DNA of 5,093 bases from Calditrichota bacterium. Lineage in GTDB: Bacteria; Calditrichota; Calditrichia; RBG-13-44-9. Numbering within the stretch: the first letter of the stretch is position 1; every line of letters starts with the position of its first letter. The notes below the pieces were generated by a model that was given only the letters and a program-made list of their open reading frames with translations, was not told where the DNA came from and did not search any database. The DNA lies in assembly GCA_016934605.1 (NCBI GenBank), contig JAFGSO010000438.1:1-5093 (forward strand). The letters run 5' to 3'. Both the position numbers and the translations under genes were made by a program. Below, in pieces: positions 1 to 5,093 of the stretch.

Positions 1-104
1 AATTTTTTAAAAGATCCATAATTATAGGATAATGTTACTGGTAATTCAACAAAAATTTGGGTGAAAAGAGGACTCAAAGTTAAGGGCACGCGACAAAAGG
101 AAGC

Positions 105-157
105 AGGATTCAGAAATCAGGAACTGAATCCTTACTTTTAAAATCTTTACTTCCTGA
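105..157 (+). other. Inverted repeat with possible H-type pseudoknot
   Basis: Seen directly: AGGATTCAG (105-113) is the exact reverse complement of CTGAATCCT (124-132), a 9-bp stem with a 10-base loop. Within that loop, TCAGGAA (117-123) is the exact reverse complement of TTCCTGA (151-157). If transcribed, this fits an H-type pseudoknot: stem 1 of 9 bp, a 3-base loop 1, stem 2 of 7 bp abutting stem 1 with no base between, and an 18-base AU-rich loop 3. An outer AAAGAG (65-70) can also pair with CTCTTT (166-171). Alternatives are a simple hairpin, a weak terminator of an upstream gene (a T-rich stretch follows), a protein-binding site, or chance. The + strand is assumed only because the downstream gene reads that way, as the pairings exist on both strands. 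Confidence 0.45.
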
Positions 158-236
158 GTGCTGTTCTCTTTACTTTCTCTTTCCGGACATTTTTATGAGG
201 GAAAAAAGAAAAAAAATTAAGCAGTTTATTTATTTT

Positions 237-267
237 TTGATAAATTTAGGAAACTATTCGATATAAC
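237..267 (+). promoter_or_regulatory. Weak candidate sigma-70-type promoter for the ATP-grasp gene
   Basis: TTGATA (237-242) resembles a -35 box and TATAAC (262-267) a -10 box. The 19-base spacer is longer than the usual 17, and the surrounding DNA is so AT-rich that such matches are expected by chance. Its position about 55 bases before the ATG is sensible. If it is the only promoter, the pseudoknot-like element would lie outside the transcript. Confidence 0.2.
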
Positions 268-295
268 TGATGTTGAAGTTCAATTATTAAAAGCA

Positions 296-325
296 ATGAA
301 AACCGAAACATATTTGGAAATATGA
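296..325 (+). other. Possible 9-codon leader frame ending in an ATGA overlap
   Basis: ATG 296 opens a 9-residue frame (MKTETYLEI) whose TGA (323-325) overlaps the ATP-grasp start as ATGA. This arrangement is typical of translational coupling, which would make sense because the ATP-grasp ATG lacks a well-placed ribosome site. The same frame stays open back to 221 after a TAA at 218-220, with protein-like content but no standard start there. There is no good ribosome site before ATG 296 either, so this may be chance. Confidence 0.2.
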
Positions 326-1287
326 ACCTTCTTTCAGGAAAAAATGATCGGTTAAGCCGAAGAGGGAAGGAAATATTTGATTTGGCGGTTTCCATCGACT
401 GGGAATACGATCGGGACTTTGTTCAGTTGCTCGAGGAACAGGCGCATAGGAAAAAAATAAACTCATACGTGATATGGCCGGGTAATCTGGAAGATGTATA
501 TTCGGCTCTTGAAAAGGATGATCTGGCCTTTCGCTTTTTATTTGACCGGGCATCGGATACCAGTCCGGAATTTCATAAAATCCAGAAAATGATTCGTGAA
601 AAGGGGGGTGAAGTCCTGGAAACTCTCGAGGAATTGGAATGGGCTAAAGACAAGGCTACCATGCATCTCGAGTTTATTGATAAAGGTCTTCATACTCCCT
701 ATACCATAATCCTCCCGCCCTATGATTCAGAGGAGGAATTTTATCTCTCTGTGGAGGATTTGTCCAAACTGGGTCGTACTTTTTATATTAAGCCTGCGAA
801 TACCACCGGCGGTGGAGTCGGAGTAGTCCATGGCGCAGAAACTCTTCATGATGTATTAACGGCCCGGCAAAATTATCAGCAGGACAAATATCTTATTCAG
901 GAAAAAGTGATACCGCAGGAGAGGGACGGATACCGTTTCTGGTTCCGTGGATATTATGCCTGCGGTCTGGCTCAGTGTGCCTGGTGGAATGATCAGAATC
1001 ATCTTTATCGGGAATTAAGCCGCGAAGAAATCCGTCGTTACCGGTTAAAACCGTTATTCAGGATCGTCAATCAAATTGCCGAAATTTCAAAATTAAAGTT
1101 TTTTTCCACCGAAATCGCTCTTACCGAAGAGGGCAAATTTATTGTGGTGGATTATGTAAATGAATCCTGTGATATGCGGTTACAGTCGAAGGCAGTGGAT
1201 GGTATTCCTGACAAAATTGTCCATAATATTGTCGCAGAGCTTATCAAGTACGTCAGGGGAAGATTGAAAAATATGCCGAACCGATGA
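322..1287 (+). CDS. ATP-grasp domain protein, substrate unknown
   Basis: The 321-residue product is a complete, apparently soluble ATP-grasp enzyme. This superfamily joins a carboxylate, activated as an acyl-phosphate, to an amine or thiol. Residues about 15-130 look like the pre-ATP-grasp domain, with a DRASD motif at 75-79. The nucleotide-binding part has YIKP with Lys157, a glycine-rich loop (TTGGGVGV, 161-168), and LIQEKV with Glu194 at the usual adenine-contact strand. DGYRFWFRG (202-210) follows, then STEIAL (262-267) and VDYVNES (276-282), where Asp277 and Asn280 fit the metal-binding positions. There is no signal peptide or membrane segment. ATG 322 is the only ATG in its frame after the in-frame stop at 274-276; it has only a weak GGAA too close to it, so initiation may be weak or coupled to the tiny upstream frame. 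The kinase gene follows after 83 bases on the same strand. Fold assignment is firm; the substrate (amino acid, peptide, glutathione-like or cofactor ligation) cannot be told. Confidence 0.85.
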   Translation: MNLLSGKNDRLSRRGKEIFDLAVSIDWEYDRDFVQLLEEQAHRKKINSYVIWPGNLEDVYSALEKDDLAFRFLFDRASDTSPEFHKIQKMIREKGGEVLETLEELEWAKDKATMHLEFIDKGLHTPYTIILPPYDSEEEFYLSVEDLSKLGRTFYIKPANTTGGGVGVVHGAETLHDVLTARQNYQQDKYLIQEKVIPQERDGYRFWFRGYYACGLAQCAWWNDQNHLYRELSREEIRRYRLKPLFRIVNQIAEISKLKFFSTEIALTEEGKFIVVDYVNESCDMRLQSKAVDGIPDKIVHNIVAELIKYVRGRLKNMPNR

Positions 1288-1351
1288 CATATTTCTGTTT
1301 TTATTTTTAATATGATGTGTGTAATTTCTGTTCGGTTTCTTGGCCCGAATG

Positions 1352-1361
1352 AACAGCTGTT
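1352..1361. promoter_or_regulatory. 10-bp perfect palindrome before the kinase gene
   Basis: AACAGCTGTT is a perfect palindrome ending 9 bases before the kinase ATG, in the only spacer of this gene cluster upstream of the kinase. Nearby, TTCGG (1331-1335) and CCGAA (1345-1349) form a 5-bp hairpin, and TGTTC (1329-1333) can instead pair with GAACA (1351-1355). These could be an operator for a dimeric regulator or an mRNA structure over the start region, but a palindrome this short can easily arise by chance. Confidence 0.2.
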
Positions 1362-1370
1362 TGGACGTAA

Positions 1371-2930
1371 ATGACAATCCGACAGAGCTTTTTAAAAGCT
1401 CACAAAAAAATTATTGTAGATACCGCACTGGAAACCCTGCTGACATCCAACTGGGTTCCGGTTATGGATTTGAGGGAAGAAACCAGCAGGAAAATTTTTA
1501 CCGAGATCTTTATACAGGTGGACAAAGACATCTCGGCGGATTTGAGTGAAAACGGTTTTCAATTAGCATCAACCTATTTGAATATTTTCCGCAGGAATGC
1601 TGCTTTAAGTCAAAATTTTTCGGCTCAACTCACCTTCCTCAGTATTGCCAGAATAGTGCTGAATCATTTTCTTTCCCATCAGCACCAGGAAAACCAGGAC
1701 AGGTACCCGGCAATTCAGGAAAAAATTCAGAAAATATTTGATCTGACATTACTCTCGCTGGGACAATGGTGGGGCGATATTTATCAGGATATCAGGGAAA
1801 AAGATCTCCAATTAATCCGTGAGCTGAATATTGTGAAGAATGATCTTCAAAAACAGCTGGATGTTATTTATCAGATCCTGAAGGAATCTCCAATCGCCAC
1901 AGTAAAATGCGACAGGAATCTGAATATTCTTCACTGGAATCCCGCCGCTGTAAGACTTACCGGTTATACGCCCGCAGATATTCTGAAGCAGAGAATTACC
2001 GGGATCTTTACCCATAGTTCCCGCGAAAAACTACTGGCCCGCCTCTGGTCTGAGAGAAAACGGGTCAGTAATCTGCGTCTTTATATTCAACCGAAAATCG
2101 GAAATCCGATTTATGTACTCGTTTCCGTCAGTAAAATAAAATCTCCCAAACCAGATGATTTTCACTACATTTTTAATCTTCAGGAATTAGAAAAGGGAAC
2201 ATCCGGGCAGGAGAAAAGCAAACGGAAAATGAATGAACTGTTAACAATTACAAGGCTGTCCAGCGCTATAATTCACGATATCAGAAATCCGCTGAACTCC
2301 ATAGGCTTAAATCTGGAGAATCTGGAACAACTGGCAGAAAAAGAAGGAGGAAGTGATCATTCCCCCATCAAAGCTCTGCTCAATAAAGTCCAGAGAGAAA
2401 TCCAGCAGCTCAGTCAGAACCTTCAACAATATATGGCTTATGGAAACCTTACCGAATTATACCTCGAACCTCTTAATCTGACAGAAAAGTTTAAATTTTT
2501 CATGGATGATATCTCTCTGGAAGCGACGGTCAAGAAAATAAAAGTATTTTTTGAGAATGACGGGAAAGAACACTGGATTTCAGGTGATTGGTTACAATTA
2601 AACCGTGTCTTCATGAATATTCTTCAAAATGCATTTGATGTAACCAGGCAATCGGGCCTGGTAAGGGTAAGGCTGAGCCGGCGGAAAGACCGGGTTCTGG
2701 TGACGGTACAGGACAATGGCGCAGGAATTCCCGATGCCCAGCGCACAAAAATTTTTGAGCCTTTTTATTCCACTAAAAAATCAGGTACCGGTCTCGGCCT
2801 GTTCATCTCACGTGAGATAATCAGAGCCCATGGAGGTCGTATATCGCACCGCCCGGCCAAAAAAGGCGGAACCATTTTTTTAGTCAGTCTTCCGGTTTTA
2901 CAAAAAGGCGGGGAAAGCCACCATGTATGA
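1371..2930 (+). CDS. Soluble PAS-domain sensor histidine kinase (NtrB-like)
   Basis: The 519-residue product should autophosphorylate on histidine and donate the phosphate to the response regulator encoded next. Residues about 1-140 form a mostly helical domain I do not recognise with confidence; it resembles helical sensor domains such as RsbRD-type N-termini only in general character. A helical linker (about 141-165) leads to a PAS domain (about 163-272; WNPAAVRLTGYTPADI at 189-204). HisKA (about 284-358) carries IIHDIRNPLNSI with phospho-acceptor His302; Asp303 and Asn306 fit the HDxxN pattern tied to phosphatase activity. The HATPase domain (about 405-512) has the N box (Asn416, Asn420), G1 DNGAGIP (448-454), F box FEPFYSTKKS (462-471) and G2 GTGLG (472-476), all intact. 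There is no hydrophobic stretch long enough for a membrane helix, so it is predicted cytoplasmic. An in-frame TAA at 1368-1370 directly precedes ATG 1371, making it the earliest possible start; the ribosome site is only a weak GGA. Its 3' end overlaps the regulator start by 8 bases. Confidence 0.93.
   Translation: MTIRQSFLKAHKKIIVDTALETLLTSNWVPVMDLREETSRKIFTEIFIQVDKDISADLSENGFQLASTYLNIFRRNAALSQNFSAQLTFLSIARIVLNHFLSHQHQENQDRYPAIQEKIQKIFDLTLLSLGQWWGDIYQDIREKDLQLIRELNIVKNDLQKQLDVIYQILKESPIATVKCDRNLNILHWNPAAVRLTGYTPADILKQRITGIFTHSSREKLLARLWSERKRVSNLRLYIQPKIGNPIYVLVSVSKIKSPKPDDFHYIFNLQELEKGTSGQEKSKRKMNELLTITRLSSAIIHDIRNPLNSIGLNLENLEQLAEKEGGSDHSPIKALLNKVQREIQQLSQNLQQYMAYGNLTELYLEPLNLTEKFKFFMDDISLEATVKKIKVFFENDGKEHWISGDWLQLNRVFMNILQNAFDVTRQSGLVRVRLSRRKDRVLVTVQDNGAGIPDAQRTKIFEPFYSTKKSGTGLGLFISREIIRAHGGRISHRPAKKGGTIFLVSLPVLQKGGESHHV
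2905..2922 (+). promoter_or_regulatory. Ribosome binding site of the response regulator, inside the kinase gene
   Basis: A purine-rich AAGGCGGGGAAAG stretch lies in the last codons of the kinase gene, with GGGGA at 2910-2914 and 8 bases to ATG 2923. It is the second clear Shine-Dalgarno-like site in the window along with that of the lipoprotein gene. It decides the start at 2923 and, together with the 8-base overlap, suggests that the two proteins are made from one message by coupled translation. Confidence 0.6.
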
Positions 2931-4272
2931 TTTAAAACTTCTGGTTGTGGATGATGAAGTTGACACATTGAAGGCTCTGGAAACAGGCCTACAGGATCAG
3001 GTAAAATTACTTTATAGTGCAGGTTCCTATAATGATGCGGTTACCATGCTCAAAATGCATCCCGTGGATGTTGTTGTGACAGATTTGAGGCTCAAGGACG
3101 GAACGGGACTCGATTTGCTGAATTATATCAACGAAAACAAGATTACATCTTCAGTAATTATCATTACAGCCTACGGCAGTGTTGAATCCGCCGTGGAAGC
3201 CATCCGCAGCGGAGCATACGATTACATCGTTAAACCATTCCGTTTTGCAGATCTGAAACGGTTGCTGAAAAGGCTGGATGAGAATCTTTCCTTGCGCCGA
3301 GAAAATCAACGATTGAAAAATATGTTACAGAAGGGGAAAGAATTCAATAAACTCATCGGCATGAATTTCAGATTTCGTCAAACCGTCGAAATGATGAAAC
3401 AGATTGCTGCCTCACGAAGTACGATACTGATATCCGGTGAGACGGGAACGGGAAAAGAACTGGCAGCGGAATTCATTCATACCTGCAGCAACCGTTCGGA
3501 TAAACCGCTGGTCAAAATAAACTGTGGGGCTATACCGGAAACCCTGCTGGAAGCCGAATTGTTCGGGTACGAAAAAGGAGCATTTACCGGTGCGATAAAA
3601 CAGTATAAAGGAAAAATTGAAGCAGCCGAAGGTGGTTCTTTATTTCTGGATGAAGTGGGAGAGTTGACTCAGCCAATGCAGGTAAAGCTTTTAAGAGTAC
3701 TACAGAGTAATGAATTTGAACGCCTGGGCTCGACGAATACGCTGAAAGCAGATGTCCGGTTTATGGCAGCAACCAACGTAGATCTGGATTTAAAGGTTGA
3801 AAAGGGAATTTTTCGGGAAGATTTATATTACCGGCTGAACGTCATCCGGGTTCATCTACCATCTCTGCGTGAGAGGCTGGATGATATCCCCTTTTTGGTC
3901 CAGCACTTCATTGAAAAATATAATACGCTTAACCAGAAAAATATTCAGGGAATAAAACCGGAAGTGTTGAAAATGATGAAAAAATATCCCTGGAAGGGCA
4001 ATATACGCGAGCTGGAGAATATGATAGAACGGGCAGTGGTACTTTCGCAGGAAGATATGCTGGATGTTTATCATTTTCCGGTACTGGAAGCAAGTTTAAG
4101 TGATTTTCAGAAAAATCTGACACTTGAGTATGACCTTACACTGGCTGAAGTCGAAAAGCTTTATATTCAGCGGAGTTTGCAATATCATAATGATGATAAG
4201 CAGAAAGTGGCAAAAGCTCTCCAAATAGGTCTGGCCACCCTCTACCGCAAGATTAAAGAATATGAGCTTTGA
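2923..4272 (+). CDS. Sigma-54-dependent response regulator, NtrC family
   Basis: The 449-residue product has the full NtrC layout. The receiver domain (about 5-120) has acidic Asp10, Asp11 and Glu12, phospho-acceptor Asp54 (VVTDLRL), Thr82 and Lys104 (VKPF). After a linker (about 120-142) comes the AAA+ domain: Walker A GETGTGKE (172-179), the sigma-54-contacting GAFTGA loop (219-224), Walker B SLFLDE (239-244), FREDLYYRLNV (297-307) with the arginines expected for inter-subunit ATP hydrolysis, LPSLRER (312-318), and sensor II around WKGNIREL (357-364). A Fis-type helix-turn-helix closes the protein (about 425-447; KVAKALQIGLATLYRKIKEY). Every motif needed for phosphorylation, hexamer ATPase action and sigma-54 contact is intact, so it should be an active enhancer-binding activator. 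Its cognate kinase is almost surely the overlapping upstream gene. No sigma-54 promoter core is seen in the window's spacers, so its targets are unknown and a specific name (NtrC, ZraR, AtoC and so on) is not justified. Confidence 0.96.
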   Translation: MYDLKLLVVDDEVDTLKALETGLQDQVKLLYSAGSYNDAVTMLKMHPVDVVVTDLRLKDGTGLDLLNYINENKITSSVIIITAYGSVESAVEAIRSGAYDYIVKPFRFADLKRLLKRLDENLSLRRENQRLKNMLQKGKEFNKLIGMNFRFRQTVEMMKQIAASRSTILISGETGTGKELAAEFIHTCSNRSDKPLVKINCGAIPETLLEAELFGYEKGAFTGAIKQYKGKIEAAEGGSLFLDEVGELTQPMQVKLLRVLQSNEFERLGSTNTLKADVRFMAATNVDLDLKVEKGIFREDLYYRLNVIRVHLPSLRERLDDIPFLVQHFIEKYNTLNQKNIQGIKPEVLKMMKKYPWKGNIRELENMIERAVVLSQEDMLDVYHFPVLEASLSDFQKNLTLEYDLTLAEVEKLYIQRSLQYHNDDKQKVAKALQIGLATLYRKIKEYEL

Positions 4273-4380
4273 ATAAGGACAAATTTTAAGGTCCACGAAT
4301 TACACGACTAAATAATTTATGGTGCAATAACATTTCAAGAAAATGACTGTTAACGCCCTCGAGAAGCGAATTATATCCAC

Positions 4381-4422
4381 TTATACCCTATACCTTATAC
4401 CCTATACCGTATGCCTTATGCT
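4381..4422. repeat. Heptamer tandem repeat (TATACC core), six units
   Basis: Six back-to-back 7-base units read TTATACC, CTATACC, TTATACC, CTATACC, GTATGCC and TTATGCT. The first four form a perfect duplicate of the 14-mer TTATACCCTATACC; the last two have drifted. The array resembles the short tandemly repeated heptamers known from spacers of some bacterial genomes. It lies 38 bases before the lipoprotein ATG and holds no start codon of that frame. It is likely made by replication slippage; any role as a binding site or spacer element is unproven. Confidence 0.85.
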
Positions 4423-4447
4423 GGATGCAATATTTTTCTTCAAAAAC

Positions 4448-4452
4448 AGGGG
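4448..4452 (+). promoter_or_regulatory. Ribosome binding site deciding the lipoprotein start
   Basis: AGGGG lies 8 bases before ATG 4461. An in-frame ATG at 4425 would add 12 residues (MQYFSSKTGVLS) ahead of the signal peptide, but it has no such site and would lengthen the n-region without need. The AGGGG therefore favours 4461. Confidence 0.6.
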
Positions 4453-4460
4453 TTTTATCT

Positions 4461-5093
4461 ATGACCAGCAAATATTTTATTTCAAAATTTCTTTCTTTTT
4501 GTCTTCCGTTCATTATTTTATTTGCCAGCTGCGAGAAGCAAACCGATCCTGCCTATCTGGAATCCATCCAGCAATGGCGTGAAAACCGGCTTCAATCTCT
4601 GACCCGTGAGGATGGCTGGCTGAGCCTGGTTGGACTGTACTGGCTTCACCAGGGAGAAAACAGTTTCGGTGGCGCCCCTTCGAATGATTTGCAGTTTCCT
4701 CCGGAGAAGTCCCCGGATTATATGGGTGCATTTGTGCTGGAAGATGGCATTGTGACCATGCAAATGAATCAGAATGTGACTGTATATCATAATAATGAAC
4801 CGGTCAGCTCCATCCAGCTGAACAGTGATGCGCAGGAATTTCCTACCAAAATCACTTATGGTTCGTTGACCTGGTATATCATAAAACGGGGAGATCGTCT
4901 GGGAGTCCGGTTGAAGGACCGTGAGAGTGAAAGCAGAAAAAATTTTAAAGGAATTGACTATTTTGAGATTGACCCAAAATGGCGTTTGACTGCTACTTTT
5001 CAACCACAGGAGCCACCGAAGGTAATTGAAGTACCCACTTTTACCGGGAATGCGGAGTTCGAAAATTCTCCGGGCACTCTGTATTTTACCATC
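4461..5093 (+). CDS. DUF1684 family lipoprotein, 3' end cut by the window
   Basis: The frame stays open to the last base, giving 211 codons of an incomplete protein. Residues 1-24 are a lipoprotein signal peptide: Lys4 and Lys9, a hydrophobic core (about 10-22) and lipobox FASC with Cys24 as the lipidated residue; Phe at -3 instead of Leu is slightly unusual. The mature part has QQWRENRLQSL (37-47) and GWLSLVGLYWL followed by GENSFG (52-70), the hallmark N-terminal block of DUF1684. YGSLTWYIIKRGDRLGVRLKD and a Lys/Phe-rich KNFKGIDYFEID segment follow, also typical of the family. The C-terminal part of the domain lies beyond the window. The biochemical role of the family is not established; anchoring to a membrane facing the periplasm or outside is inferred from the lipobox. 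It is separated from the regulator by 188 bases, so it is probably its own transcription unit, and there is no sign that the regulator controls it. Confidence 0.88.
   Translation, partial: MTSKYFISKFLSFCLPFIILFASCEKQTDPAYLESIQQWRENRLQSLTREDGWLSLVGLYWLHQGENSFGGAPSNDLQFPPEKSPDYMGAFVLEDGIVTMQMNQNVTVYHNNEPVSSIQLNSDAQEFPTKITYGSLTWYIIKRGDRLGVRLKDRESESRKNFKGIDYFEIDPKWRLTATFQPQEPPKVIEVPTFTGNAEFENSPGTLYFTI

Larger units (their letters stand above)
1..321. other. AT-rich intergenic region, no convincing gene
   Basis: This stretch of about 320 bases ahead of the ATP-grasp gene has no reading frame with a credible start and length. It contains a 9-bp inverted repeat with a further complementary segment (105-157), a pyrimidine-rich tract (about 162-184), A-runs around 202-216, a weak promoter-like pair (237-267) and a very short frame ending at 325. 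On the + strand none of its GG dinucleotides is followed by GC at the spacing of a sigma-54 promoter. The window starts inside this spacer, so the end of any preceding gene is not seen. Confidence 0.7.
4273..4460. other. Intergenic spacer between the regulator and lipoprotein genes
   Basis: This 188-base spacer holds the heptamer tandem repeat at 4381-4422 and the ribosome site of the next gene. A small GGAC...GTCC pairing (4277-4280 with 4291-4294) follows the regulator stop but is only 4 bp and lacks a T-run, so no intrinsic terminator can be called. No clear -35/-10 pair or sigma-54 core is visible. Confidence 0.6.

Noticed and set aside
84..100. Possible sigma-54 promoter around GGCACG
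   Set aside because: GGCACG resembles a -24 element, but the position of the -12 GC is occupied by AA, so the required core is missing.
195..266. Small + strand frame from ATG 195 (MREKRKKIKQFIYFL...) as a gene, or as a -1 frameshift into the frame ending at 325
   Set aside because: It is only 23 codons of A/T-rich low complexity, and slipping -1 on the A-run (209-216) meets TAA at 218-220 at once, so programmed frameshifting cannot join the two frames.
287..553. 88-codon minus-strand frame over the start of the ATP-grasp gene
   Set aside because: Antisense to a well-supported gene and without recognisable features.
1341..1357. Possible sigma-54 promoter at TGGCCCG before the kinase
   Set aside because: The downstream GC is two bases too far away (N12 rather than N10), a spacing sigma-54 does not tolerate.
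1340..1549. 69-codon + strand frame at the kinase start
   Set aside because: It mostly overlaps the kinase gene in another frame and shows no domain; the kinase frame is far better supported.
4277..4294. Terminator after the response regulator
   Set aside because: Only a 4-bp GGAC/GTCC stem with a 10-base loop and no T-run follows; too weak to call.
4343..4582. 79-codon + strand frame spanning the heptamer repeat
   Set aside because: Its central residues come from the TATACC repeat, it has no ribosome site and it runs out of frame into the DUF1684 coding sequence.
4518..5003. 161-codon open frame on the minus strand
   Set aside because: It lies wholly antisense to the DUF1684 gene, which has a signal peptide, lipobox and family motifs. 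The antisense translation shows no recognisable domain.

Overview
The window holds four genes on the + strand: one complete ATP-grasp enzyme of unknown substrate, a complete two-component pair (soluble histidine kinase plus sigma-54-dependent response regulator), and the 5' part of a DUF1684 lipoprotein that runs off the right edge. No RNA gene, insertion sequence, CRISPR array or integrase is visible. The DNA is moderately AT-rich with very AT-rich spacers. The lipobox protein points to a Gram-negative-type or at least lipoprotein-exporting bacterium. The weak ribosome-binding sites on the first two genes and the NtrC-type regulator would suit an environmental FCB-group or Calditrichota-like bacterium, but this placement is a guess and no marker gene is present to test it.

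Layout. Positions 1-321 contain no convincing gene. They hold a striking 9-bp inverted repeat whose loop is complementary to a segment further downstream, giving the geometry of an H-type pseudoknot (105-157). They also hold a pyrimidine-rich tract, a weak candidate promoter, and a tiny reading frame that ends in an ATGA overlap with the first gene. Positions 322-1287 encode the ATP-grasp protein. An 83-base spacer with a 10-bp palindrome leads to the kinase (1371-2930), which overlaps the regulator (2923-4272) by 8 bases. A 188-base spacer with a heptamer tandem repeat (4381-4422) precedes the DUF1684 lipoprotein (4461 to the window end).

How they work together. The kinase has no membrane segment, so it probably reads an internal signal through an unrecognised helical N-terminal domain and a PAS domain. 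It would then phosphorylate Asp54 of the regulator, whose AAA+ module has an intact GAFTGA loop and so should activate sigma-54 promoters. No GG-N10-GC core of a sigma-54 promoter occurs on the + strand in any of the three spacers, so the regulon probably lies elsewhere. The ATP-grasp gene lies just upstream on the same strand and may be co-transcribed, but nothing in the sequence ties its reaction to the signalling pair.

The core genes belong to known families. The parts most worth a second look are the possible pseudoknot, the heptamer repeat, the unassigned kinase sensor domain and the unassigned ATP-grasp substrate.
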